This document shows, one piece after another, positions 42,022 to 50,245 of a stretch of 64,000 bases of DNA; the first letter of the stretch is position 1; every line of letters begins with the position of its first letter. The stretch is from Paenibacillus sp. FSL M7-0420. Lineage in GTDB: Bacteria; Bacillota; Bacilli; Paenibacillales; Paenibacillaceae. The DNA is taken from positions 3,844,001 through 3,908,000 of the forward strand of contig NZ_JBBOCJ010000001.1 in NCBI RefSeq assembly GCF_038002345.1. The letters are read 5' to 3'. Position numbers and translations under genes: made by a program. The notes beneath the pieces are model-generated. The model made no database searches, had not been told where the DNA came from, and saw nothing but the letters and a program-made list of their open reading frames with translations.

Positions 42022-43455
42022 CTATGAAGTTACCGGTGAGTTGCCGGGACGGGTATTCCCCTGCTGGCCGTCATCCAGCGGCAGAATGACGGTAACCTGA
42101 GTGCCCTTGCCCAGCTCACTGTCCATTTCCAGCTTGCCGTTATGAAGCTCTACGATCTGCTGGGAGATCGCCAGCCCCAGGCCCGTGCCTCCGTTCAGGG
42201 CATCGACCTGGAAGAAGCGGTCCCGTACTCTGGACAGATGCGCTTCACTAATGCCAATACCGCTGTCACGAACAGTAACCGCCATCTCCGTACCGGACAG
42301 GCGTTCCGCCGACAGCACGATGCTAGAATCCTCGGGCGAGAACTTCACCGCATTATCCACCAGATTGAGGAAGACCTGCTTCAGGCGGTTGGCATCCCCC
42401 TTGATGAAGATCGTCTCCTCACATTCCAGCAGCAGGTGAATCCGTTTCTTCTCGGCCTTAGCCCAGATATTGAGCAGCGTCTCCTGCAGCAGAACCTTAA
42501 TATCCACCTGCCCCATCGACAGCTTCATTTCGTTCTGCTGCAGCTTCGAGAAGTCGAGGATTTCTTCCACCAGCCCGATCAGCCGGTCACTCTCCCTGGA
42601 GATAATTCCGACCCCAAGCTTAGTCTCTTCAGGGTCGTAGCCCCCAGAGACCAGCGTCTCGCTCCAGCCCTTGATGCTGGTCAGTGGAGTGCGCAGCTCA
42701 TGGGAGATCGAGGAGATAAAATCATCCTTAATCTGATTGCTGCGGACAATCTCGTCCGCCATATAGTTCAGCGTTGAAGCAAGTGCCCCGATCTCATAAC
42801 GGTAATCGCCTTTGATCCGGGTCGTGAACTTGCCCTTCGCCATCTGTGCTGACACTGCCGTAATATTATTCAGCGGACGCACAATCGAATTGGCCAGACC
42901 GAAGCTGAGCAGCAGCACGATGGTGAGGACTGCTGCACCGATGCCAAGGGAGAGCAGGGTCAAATTAAGCAGATCTTTATTTACGCCTTCCATGGAGGTC
43001 AGATACCGCAGAATATAAGTATCGTGAGCATTAATACGCACCATCTTGGATACGGCCATGACACTTTCATTGGTGCCGGCCTGCCGCCCCACCCAGCGTC
43101 CTGTACTGCCTCCCACCGCCTCTGGGACATCACTGGTGGTGATCGTCCGGTCCGGCTGAAACCCGGTGGAGCTCGTAATAATATCTCCTTTAAGCGTCAG
43201 GACCTCCAGCTCTGTATTTTCCAGATTGAACAATTCGAGTAACCCTTGCAACTGATTCGCTGATGCGCCGTTTAAATTTCCATATTTAACCATACTTTCG
43301 GCTGCACTAATCTGTGTAGTGATCTTGGTGTAGATGCTGTCGTAATAATACGTACGGATCGCCAGCAGAAAGGTTGTCTCAACCAGGAGAAGCGCTACAA
43401 AGACTACAAGAATATAGTGCAGTACGATCTGTCTGCGCATCCCCTTCTTGATCAT
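42022..43455 (-). CDS. Membrane sensor histidine kinase (HisKA/HATPase)
   Basis: 477 residues. A first helix (about 8-30), an extracellular region of about 130 residues, a second helix (about 163-188; LTLLSLGIGAAVLTIVLLLS), HAMP, then HisKA with the phospho-His in ISSISHELRTPLTSIKG, and ATPase boxes N (NLVDNAVKFS), G1 (DSGIGI) and G2 (GGTGLGLA). ATG 43455 overlaps the regulator stop in ATGA, so translation is coupled. Last gene of an operon with an ABC ATPase and a lipoprotein. Stimulus unknown. Confidence 0.95.
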   Translation of the reverse strand: MIKKGMRRQIVLHYILVVFVALLLVETTFLLAIRTYYYDSIYTKITTQISAAESMVKYGNLNGASANQLQGLLELFNLENTELEVLTLKGDIITSSTGFQPDRTITTSDVPEAVGGSTGRWVGRQAGTNESVMAVSKMVRINAHDTYILRYLTSMEGVNKDLLNLTLLSLGIGAAVLTIVLLLSFGLANSIVRPLNNITAVSAQMAKGKFTTRIKGDYRYEIGALASTLNYMADEIVRSNQIKDDFISSISHELRTPLTSIKGWSETLVSGGYDPEETKLGVGIISRESDRLIGLVEEILDFSKLQQNEMKLSMGQVDIKVLLQETLLNIWAKAEKKRIHLLLECEETIFIKGDANRLKQVFLNLVDNAVKFSPEDSSIVLSAERLSGTEMAVTVRDSGIGISEAHLSRVRDRFFQVDALNGGTGLGLAISQQIVELHNGKLEMDSELGKGTQVTVILPLDDGQQGNTRPGNSPVTS

Positions 43456-44150
43456 TGTACCTGGCCTTTCCATTTATAGCCGTGTCCCCACACCGTCTGC
43501 AGGTATTCAGGCTCTGACGGATTGTTCTCGATTTTTTGGCGCAAGCGGCGGATATTGACGTCAACGATCTTAGGGTCCCCCATATATTCCTTGCCCCAGA
43601 CATGATCGAGCAGGGAATCACGGCTGAGCGGCGTATTCTCCTTCTCCAGGAAGAACTGCACCAGCGAGAACTCTGTTGGCGTAAGCTCAATGGCTTCCCC
43701 GCTCCGCTTGAACTGCTTGGAGATCAGATCCAGGGTGAACGGACCCGACTGGAACGATACCTTGGCTGACTGCTCGCGGTGAACATTGACCCGGCGCAGC
43801 AGCGACTGGATACGGGCGATCAGCTCGGTTGGACTGAACGGCTTGCTGACATGGTCATCAGCCCCTACGGACAGCGCATAGACCTTGTCCTGCTCCTGTA
43901 CCTTGGCCGTCAAGAAAATAATCCCCAGCCGTTCATTGGTCTCCCGGATGCGTCTGCATACCTCAAAGCCGTCGATGCCCGGTACCATCACATCCAGCAG
44001 GGCGATATCAATATCATGTATAGTAGTAAGCTTATGCAGCGCCTCATGGCCATCCGCCGCCTCCAGCACCTCAAAGCCGTTGCGCTTCAGATTAATAACA
44101 ATAAAACTGCGGATAGACTCTTCGTCCTCCAGTATCAGTACTTTACTCAT
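43452..44150 (-). CDS. OmpR-type response regulator
   Basis: 232 residues. Receiver domain with VLILEDEESIRSF, the phospho-Asp in IALLDVMVPGIDGF and a conserved Lys before P (VSKPFSPTEL). The C-terminal winged helix contains IELTPTEFSLVQFFLEKENT, KIVDVNIRRLRQKIE and a final YKWKGQ. Start ATG 44150 is 8 bases inside the upstream lipoprotein gene (ATGAGTAA). Forms a pair with the kinase that overlaps its stop. Targets unknown. Confidence 0.96.
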   Translation of the reverse strand: MSKVLILEDEESIRSFIVINLKRNGFEVLEAADGHEALHKLTTIHDIDIALLDVMVPGIDGFEVCRRIRETNERLGIIFLTAKVQEQDKVYALSVGADDHVSKPFSPTELIARIQSLLRRVNVHREQSAKVSFQSGPFTLDLISKQFKRSGEAIELTPTEFSLVQFFLEKENTPLSRDSLLDHVWGKEYMGDPKIVDVNIRRLRQKIENNPSEPEYLQTVWGHGYKWKGQVQ

Positions 44151-45450
44151 TGATTCCCTTCCTTTCAATAGAGGATTGAATTCGCCCGTCTCCTCCTCCG
44201 ATTGTATTTTGTTCCAGTCCTCCCCGGTACCCGATCATTTTATCCAGATCGCGGCCGAGCAGCTTCCAGCCGTTGTTCTTCGCATTGTCCCATTCTGCTG
44301 GAGAGAAGAACGTTACTTCAGCGACGGTCTCTCCGGTATCCGTCATAATGAATTTGAGCGATTTGTTCTGAACCGACTTCGTGTCCACCGTCACTCGCTC
44401 CTGCCATTCGGGGGCGAAGTTAATCGTGAACCGGTCCAGCGGATCATTATAGAGCTGGGTACTGAAGGTCAGGCCGTCTTTCCCGTCCCAATTGTAATAG
44501 GAATTGAAATACGGAATGGTCTCCGGATCGAAATACTCCCAGCCCTTAGGGGGAACCAGCATCCCTATCTCAATAATTCCGTCCGAATCAATATCCTCGC
44601 TGACAATTTTGCGGTCCTTGAAGGTGCTGGCATCCCCTGGAATAGCGACACGAAGCTTGTTATTCTCCATTACAACCACTGTTGTATACGCTGAGTGAGA
44701 ATCCACGGCAGAATCCAGTACAATACCTTCTTTATTCGCAGCAACTTTTCCTGAGACAATATTGTAATAATTATTGAAATAAGGGTCCAGGTCGTCCAGT
44801 TGATCCAGCACCTTGAAGCTGTCATTGTACTGGTAGGTAGTTATTGTAGCGAATTCATTACGCTTGAAATACACGACGGTAATATCCGCTATTCCATCCT
44901 CGTTCAGATCATCGATGATGTATTTGGTGTAAGGCTTGGTTAGAATCTCTTCCAGCACTCCCCCTGAATAACTGTAAACAACCATGCCCTTCACACCCTT
45001 ATCTTCCGTGCGGGAATACCCGGCAATAATGTTGAGCTTACCGTCACCTGTTACATCCTTAAGCTCCACAGAATCCAGCTTGGTGCCGTCGCCATCGAAT
45101 GTAAGCTTCTTGACCCAGGTATCCCCCTGCTTTTCCAGAATCATCCCGTGATTAACCACGGCTTCATTCTTAGTCTGGTAGAACACAAGCGTCTCCATCA
45201 CACCATCCTGGTCCAGGTCCTCTGTAAAAATAGATCTGTTATCATCATTGGCCGGACGGGTCAAGGTGCCATCCAGTGCCTTCAATGAAGAATTAATCGC
45301 TGCCATCAGCGAAGCCTTGTCCGCAGGCAGCTGGGGCACCCTCATCTGGGATACCGGATCGCTGATGAAGGTGCAGCCGGGCAGGGTAAACAGCGACAGG
45401 GCGGCTGCGGCAAGTCCTCCCAGCACACGCATACGCATATTCAACTTCAT
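44143..45450 (-). CDS. Lipoprotein with Asp-rich (FG-GAP/VCBS-like) repeats
   Basis: 435 residues. Leader MKLNMRMRVLGGLAAAAL followed by SLFTLPGC, a lipobox with Cys26. At least four D-x-(D/N)-x-D-G type motifs recur: EDLDQDGVMETLVF, KDVTGDGKLNIIAG, DDLNEDGIADITVV and EDIDSDGIIEIGML. They resemble the calcium-binding strands of beta-propeller FG-GAP/VCBS proteins. ATG follows AAGGAG at 7 bases. It sits between an ABC ATPase and the two-component pair and may be their outside sensor (inference). Confidence 0.85.
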   Translation of the reverse strand: MKLNMRMRVLGGLAAAALSLFTLPGCTFISDPVSQMRVPQLPADKASLMAAINSSLKALDGTLTRPANDDNRSIFTEDLDQDGVMETLVFYQTKNEAVVNHGMILEKQGDTWVKKLTFDGDGTKLDSVELKDVTGDGKLNIIAGYSRTEDKGVKGMVVYSYSGGVLEEILTKPYTKYIIDDLNEDGIADITVVYFKRNEFATITTYQYNDSFKVLDQLDDLDPYFNNYYNIVSGKVAANKEGIVLDSAVDSHSAYTTVVVMENNKLRVAIPGDASTFKDRKIVSEDIDSDGIIEIGMLVPPKGWEYFDPETIPYFNSYYNWDGKDGLTFSTQLYNDPLDRFTINFAPEWQERVTVDTKSVQNKSLKFIMTDTGETVAEVTFFSPAEWDNAKNNGWKLLGRDLDKMIGYRGGLEQNTIGGGDGRIQSSIERKGINE

Positions 45451-45483
45451 TTACGCTCTCCTTACTGAACGCCTTGCCTTACT

Positions 45484-46209
45484 TCACAGATGCAGCCGCT
45501 CCTGTGAGGTCAGCCGGCGTCCTTTGACATCATGCTTAATTCTTCCGTCCTCCAGCACCCACAGACGGCTGGCATAACGCTCGGCCAGCTCGATCGGCAG
45601 CACCGTAAGCACGGTAAGGCCTGTCTCCTTGCACAGATTGCGGAGGGTCTCCAGCACATTCTCCGCAGTCTTGGGGTCAAGGCCTGTCACCGGCTCATCC
45701 GCCAGGATGACCTTGGCGCCGTGGACCAATGCCCGGGCAATGGCTACACGCTGACGTTCACCGCCGCTGAGCTGGCCGGATTTCAGCTTGGCCTTGTCCA
45801 GCAGGCCAAGCAGATCAAGCTGGTCCATCGCCCCCATATAATCATCTGAACGGACCATGCCTGTAGCCATTCGCCACAGCGGCGTCTGGGAGGCCTGTCC
45901 GATCAGCACATTCTTCAGTGCAGTGCGGTTCGGATTCAGCTCCGCATTCTGCTCCAGATAAGCCCATTCCCGGCGGATCTTACGTTTGCCGGCGAAGGGG
46001 CTCTTCATAATATCCTGCCCATCTACCCTGAAATTCCCTCTGTCCCACTTCTCACGCAGGGCAAGGCAGCGCAGCAGTGTGGATTTCCCGCTGCCGCTGG
46101 CTCCCAGCAGCGCTACAAACTCTCCCGGTTCTAATTGAAATCCAATATCCTGAAGCACCGGTGTTTTATCTTCCCCGACCGCTTTGGCCAAATGTTCAAC
46201 TGTAATCAT
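45484..46209 (-). CDS. ABC-type ATPase without permease, PhnC-like, missing the H-loop His
   Basis: 241 residues. Walker A (GASGSGKST, 36-44), Q-loop Gln (YLEQNAEL), signature LSGGERQR, Walker B VILADEP and D-loop GLDP are intact, and the sequence is closest to phosphonate-type PhnC. The H-loop, where PhnC relatives have L-H-Q, reads LTVLPIELAE, so the switch histidine is absent. No permease gene is adjacent. RBS AGGAG; own promoter 30-60 bases upstream. First gene of an operon with the lipoprotein and two-component genes. Confidence 0.9.
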   Translation of the reverse strand: MITVEHLAKAVGEDKTPVLQDIGFQLEPGEFVALLGASGSGKSTLLRCLALREKWDRGNFRVDGQDIMKSPFAGKRKIRREWAYLEQNAELNPNRTALKNVLIGQASQTPLWRMATGMVRSDDYMGAMDQLDLLGLLDKAKLKSGQLSGGERQRVAIARALVHGAKVILADEPVTGLDPKTAENVLETLRNLCKETGLTVLTVLPIELAERYASRLWVLEDGRIKHDVKGRRLTSQERLHL

Positions 46210-46238
46210 AGGTCAGCCTCTCCTGTCTTCGACTCTAC

Positions 46239-46267
46239 TCTATAGTGTACTCTGAAAGCGGGATCAA
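46239..46267 (-). promoter_or_regulatory. SigA-type promoter of ABC ATPase-lipoprotein-two-component operon
   Basis: Minus strand TTGATC (46262-46267), a 17-base spacer, TATAGA (46239-46244), about 30 bases before the ATG. It separates this operon from the upstream MFS gene. Confidence 0.6.
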
Positions 46268-46298
46268 ATTCCATGCGAGCATTCGTTCTTATTCTACC

Positions 46299-47477
46299 TC
46301 ATATCGCCTTCCGTGGCGAGAACAATAACCCTGCCAGCCCAAATACAATATACAGGCCGCCCATCACGGCAAACACACTGCCGCCCCAGCCGAATTGCAG
46401 CAGCAGCCCGCCGATGCCCGGACCCGCAATACTTCCCAGACTATAATGGAAGGAAGCGACTACATTGGCAGCGGGAAGCAGCTTGCGCGGCAGGATATCG
46501 GCGGCATAGCTTAATCCTAGTGAGAAAAAGGAGCCGACAAGTCCCCCGGCCGCCATCAGCACCAGCAGGGTGAGCAGGAAATGGTCGCCGGTAAGCGGCA
46601 GCAGTGTGAAGGCCAGGCCTCCTCCTGTCCCCGCAGCAATCAGGATGGCCTTGCGGCCATAACGGTCGCTCCATATGCCGAGCGGCAGCTGGAGCAGCAA
46701 GCCTCCAATGCCTGCAAAGGGCAGCAAAGCGGCAATCTGGTCTGCACTGAATCCGGTGCGCAGCCCGTATACCGGGAAGCTGCTGTTCAGGCTGGCTTCC
46801 ATATAGCCGTATAGCAGCGCCGGAATCAGCGCATACCAAGCAAGCCGGTAGCTCCGGCCGAATCTGCTCGCCTGGCCTTCGCTGTGATCCATAGCTTCCG
46901 GCCGCGAGTCAGGCAGCTTGAAGCCCACAATCAGCAGCACGATTACGAACAGCAGGGCTGTAATCAGGAACGGTGCGGGCTGCCCGAACCGCAGCAGGCT
47001 GATGCCCAGCGGTCCGAGGCTGAAGCCCAGTCCGTAGGACATCCCGTAGAGAGACAGGTTCCGTCCACGGTGCTCCGCCGGTGTCATGAGCAGCACCCAG
47101 AGCTGCGCGGCATAATTCACCGCCGAATCGCCGATCCCGACCAGCACGCGGAGCACGAACCAGACCTTCACGCCGGTAAGCAGCGGGAACAGCAGGAGTG
47201 ATACCAGCACCAGCGCGAGACCGGCGGCGATTAGCTTCTTGAAGCCGATGGCGCCAAGTACCCTTTCTGCAATCAGGGTCATGGCAAATGAGCCTACATA
47301 CAAGGCGGCCGCGTTAAGTCCGTTCAGCGAGGACGATACGCCTTCCTGCTCCAGCAGAATAGATAAGACCGGCAGCAGCATCCCCTGGCTCAGCCCTGCC
47401 AGAATAATCACGGCAATCAAAATCGAATAATTCATTCTACCGCTCTGTCCATGCGGCATCGGTGTAGAATCTGACAC
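46299..47477 (-). CDS. MFS transporter
   Basis: 392 residues with 12 predicted membrane helices, from ILIAVIILAGLSQGMLLPVL to a final VFAVMGGLYIVFGLAGLLF. A mid-protein segment rich in Gly (SYGLGFSLGPLGISL) and the loop WSDRYGRKAILI match MFS drug/metabolite exporters. GTG start with AGGAGG at 8 bases. Divergent from the ArsR-type regulator at 47620, which may control it (inference). Substrate unknown. Confidence 0.9.
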   Translation of the reverse strand: MSDSTPMPHGQSGRMNYSILIAVIILAGLSQGMLLPVLSILLEQEGVSSSLNGLNAAALYVGSFAMTLIAERVLGAIGFKKLIAAGLALVLVSLLLFPLLTGVKVWFVLRVLVGIGDSAVNYAAQLWVLLMTPAEHRGRNLSLYGMSYGLGFSLGPLGISLLRFGQPAPFLITALLFVIVLLIVGFKLPDSRPEAMDHSEGQASRFGRSYRLAWYALIPALLYGYMEASLNSSFPVYGLRTGFSADQIAALLPFAGIGGLLLQLPLGIWSDRYGRKAILIAAGTGGGLAFTLLPLTGDHFLLTLLVLMAAGGLVGSFFSLGLSYAADILPRKLLPAANVVASFHYSLGSIAGPGIGGLLLQFGWGGSVFAVMGGLYIVFGLAGLLFSPRKAI

Positions 47478-47619
47478 AAATAAATCCTCCTATGTAATTC
47501 ATTGATGTGCGAACCTGATGTCCATGCAGGCAAACACCGAACATTATAGTAGACAACCCTCTTCAAAACAAGAGATAATATATAGAAGTGACTGATTTTC
47601 TGGAGGTGACCCGGCTTAA

Positions 47620-48537
47620 ATGAAGTATGAACTGAGCATTGATGTTTCCCCCGTATATGAACTGCTGGACAGTTTCATGTTATATGTAACCAAGAAATGG
47701 ACCTCCAATCTGGACATCGGCACCGACTGGATCCGGGATGTGGATGGCCGCTTCACCCCCGCACAGCTGGCTGCACTGAAGCAGGCCGCCGAATGGCCGT
47801 TCGAAGATTATGATGTACTCTACGCCTGGGCCTACAGCCGGGGCGAGGCTTCCAAGGTGCTGCAGTTCCTGGCTGAGCTGGAGAGCTCGTCTCTGGAGGA
47901 TTGCCTCCGGCGGACCGAGCCGTTCTTCCACAGCTTTACGGCCGAGGAATGCGCACGGATCAAGAACGGATACACGCCTCTTTTGCGGATATGGTATGAG
48001 CATTATTTCCGCCATGTGGAGCATACCCTGCTGCCGCTGCTGATTGAAGACGCCTCTGAGAAAAAAATGCTGGAGAGCAAAATGGACATGGTCCCGCTGA
48101 TCGAATATGCTTCCGGCGGAATTGTCATTGAGGACATTCCCGGGCTGAAGACGATTGTGCTGCTGCCTACCGTGCATAACCGGCCGATCAACACGTATTG
48201 CTTCTACAAGAACCTGATGCTGGTGCAATATCCGGTAGATGTCCCTTCAGACAATGAGGAGGAGCCTCCAACGGTGCTGCTTCGTTTAACACAGGCTCTC
48301 TCTGATCCTACCCGGCTGAGACTGCTGCGCTTCGTAGCGAACGAACCGAAGACACTGTGGGAGATGCAGTCCGAGCTGAGCCTGTCCCGGGAGATGCTGA
48401 TGCATCACCTGCTTAGTCTAAGAGTCGCCGGACTTCTGCGGGTCCATTTGCGCGGTGAAGGCACCGAACGCTACAGTATACGTCCTGACGGGGCCTCGGA
48501 GCTCCAGATGTTTCTGGAGTCCTACATCCGTATCTAA
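47620..48537 (+). CDS. ArsR-type winged-helix transcriptional regulator
   Basis: 305 residues. A long N-terminal domain (about 1-210) of unknown role contains a helical part and strands IVIEDIPGLKTIVLLPTV. The C-terminal winged helix (about 210-295) is clear: LLRLTQALSDPTRLRLLRFV, then TLWEMQSELSLSREMLMHHL and LLRVHLRGEGTERYSIR. ArsR-like but much longer than metal sensors, so it likely senses something other than metal. RBS GGAGGTGA. Divergent from the MFS exporter; followed by the HAD gene. Confidence 0.88.
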   Translation: MKYELSIDVSPVYELLDSFMLYVTKKWTSNLDIGTDWIRDVDGRFTPAQLAALKQAAEWPFEDYDVLYAWAYSRGEASKVLQFLAELESSSLEDCLRRTEPFFHSFTAEECARIKNGYTPLLRIWYEHYFRHVEHTLLPLLIEDASEKKMLESKMDMVPLIEYASGGIVIEDIPGLKTIVLLPTVHNRPINTYCFYKNLMLVQYPVDVPSDNEEEPPTVLLRLTQALSDPTRLRLLRFVANEPKTLWEMQSELSLSREMLMHHLLSLRVAGLLRVHLRGEGTERYSIRPDGASELQMFLESYIRI

Positions 48538-48561
48538 CAGACCAACTTAGGAGTGAACCTC

Positions 48562-49314
48562 ATGAAGTATTTGACCCAACAAGTGATCTTTGATCTCGAC
48601 GATACCCTGGTGCATTGCAATAAGTATTTTGACCTTATCCTTGGACAGTATTTCGAGCTGATGTCTGACTGGTTCAGCGATTACCAGCCTACCATCGGCG
48701 AACTGCGCAGCAAGCAGGTGGAGATCGATGTCGAGACTGTTAGCACAAGCGGCCTGGCCAGCGACAATTTCCCGAAATCACTGATTGCCACCTACCGTTA
48801 CTTCTGCAGCAAATATAACCGCAAGCCGGATGCCTTCGAGGAGCGGCAGCTGATGAAGCTGGGAATGAGTGTGTACGACCAGGAGGTGGAAGCTTATCCC
48901 GGCATGGTAGAGACGCTGGATACCCTCAAGCAGGACGGCCATTCCCTCTATCTCTATACCGGCGGCGACGACACCATCCAGCAGCGCAAAATCGCCCAAA
49001 TGAAGCTTGACGCTTATTTCGATGACCGCATCTATATCCGCCAGCACAAAAATGTGGAGGCGCTTGAGAATATCCTGACCACCTATCCGTTCGACCGCAA
49101 AATCACCTGGATGATCGGCAACTCCCTGCGTACAGATGTACTGCCCGCGCTGACTGCCGGGATCAATAGTATCTACCTGAAGCAGCCGAATGAGTGGCTC
49201 TACAATCTGATTGAGCTGGAACGGGAGATGCAGCAGTCCGTCATGACCATCTCTGCCATTCACGAGGTGCCTCCGGTGATCCGCACCGCTGCGCTGCGGG
49301 AGCATCACGGCTGA
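48562..49314 (+). CDS. HAD-superfamily hydrolase
   Basis: 250 residues. Motif I VIFDLDDTLVHC near the N-terminus (nucleophile Asp), motif II LYLYTGGDD, motif III Lys region and motif IV IGNSLRTDVLPAL. A helical cap is inserted between motifs I and II, as in subclass I HADs. ATG 48562 follows AGGAG at 8 bases; a GTG at 48553 would overlap it. It probably dephosphorylates a sugar or nucleotide phosphate. Close to the ArsR-type gene (24 bases), so possibly one transcript. Confidence 0.9.
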   Translation: MKYLTQQVIFDLDDTLVHCNKYFDLILGQYFELMSDWFSDYQPTIGELRSKQVEIDVETVSTSGLASDNFPKSLIATYRYFCSKYNRKPDAFEERQLMKLGMSVYDQEVEAYPGMVETLDTLKQDGHSLYLYTGGDDTIQQRKIAQMKLDAYFDDRIYIRQHKNVEALENILTTYPFDRKITWMIGNSLRTDVLPALTAGINSIYLKQPNEWLYNLIELEREMQQSVMTISAIHEVPPVIRTAALREHHG

Positions 49315-49423
49315 TTGACATGCATCATCAGAATCGGGCAATTGTTACAAATGGCATAGGCAGCCTGCCGCCGGTATGATTATACTATTTGAGTAGATTT
49401 TCACATCGTGCAGGAGGCCGGCC

Positions 49424-50161
49424 ATGAATAACAAAGCTAACCGTTCCAGGAATACCCCGAATCACGGGCGTCTGCTCCCTATGCTGCTTGCAGTGATTGC
49501 CGTGCTGCTGATCGCCCTTCTTGCCTTCTTCCTTACGCAGGGCAAATCGTCCGGCACTGAGGCGCTCGATAATCTCCCCAACTACACCGATGTGAAGGGC
49601 AAGATCGTGGTGGACGGGCTGAAATACGAGAAGCAGCCGCATCTGGGCAGCGAATCCGCCAAGGTGAAGGTGATTGAATTCGCCGATTTCAAATGCCCTG
49701 CCTGCAAAAATTGGACCGCCTCCTACCTGGATACGTTCATCAAAGACTACGTAGACAGCGGGAAAGTCCAGTTCTACTTCATGAACTTCGCCTTCATTGA
49801 CCGGGACTCTTATCTGGCCGCAAGTGCCGGGGAAGCTATCTATCAGCAGAATAATGAGAAGTTCTGGGAGTATCTCCACAAGCTCTACGAGAGCCAGGGT
49901 GATGAGAGCAAGATCTGGGCAACCCAGAAGTTCATCCTTAAGTTCGTGAAGGACAATATTGCAGGGATTGACCAAGAGCGTTTCGAGCAGGATCTGAAGA
50001 ACCATACGTATATGTACGATGTAAAAGAGGACTTCAAAATCGCCGGAGCCTACGGCGTCAACGGCACACCGAAATTCATGGTGAACGGCGTCCTGCTGCC
50101 GGATTCCTCCTATGAAGGCTTAAGTGCCGCCATTGAAGCAGCTTTGAATGAATCCCCGTAA
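49424..50161 (+). CDS. Membrane-anchored DsbA/thioredoxin-like protein (BdbD-like)
   Basis: 245 residues. A single N-terminal membrane helix (about 17-38; LLPMLLAVIAVLLIALLAFF) anchors an extracellular thioredoxin domain with the redox site CPAC (Cys91, Cys94) in FADFKCPACKN and cis-Pro in NGTPKFMV. The helical insertion between the halves fits DsbA/BdbD. It oxidises or isomerises disulfides in exported proteins. ATG follows AGGAGG. No DsbB-like partner is next to it. Confidence 0.92.
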   Translation: MNNKANRSRNTPNHGRLLPMLLAVIAVLLIALLAFFLTQGKSSGTEALDNLPNYTDVKGKIVVDGLKYEKQPHLGSESAKVKVIEFADFKCPACKNWTASYLDTFIKDYVDSGKVQFYFMNFAFIDRDSYLAASAGEAIYQQNNEKFWEYLHKLYESQGDESKIWATQKFILKFVKDNIAGIDQERFEQDLKNHTYMYDVKEDFKIAGAYGVNGTPKFMVNGVLLPDSSYEGLSAAIEAALNESP

Positions 50162-50195
50162 TCTTGCTTGCAGGTGAAGCTCATCATCCTATAAC

Positions 50196-50234
50196 AAAGC
50201 GCCCCGCCATGAAAATTTGGCCGGGGCGCTTTTG
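50196..50234. terminator. Bidirectional terminator between dsbA-like gene and topB
   Basis: AAAGCGCCCCG and CGGGGCGCTTTT make a GC-rich 11-bp stem around about 15 bases with T-tails on both strands. Confidence 0.92.
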
Positions 50235-50245
50235 GTATTTAGGAA

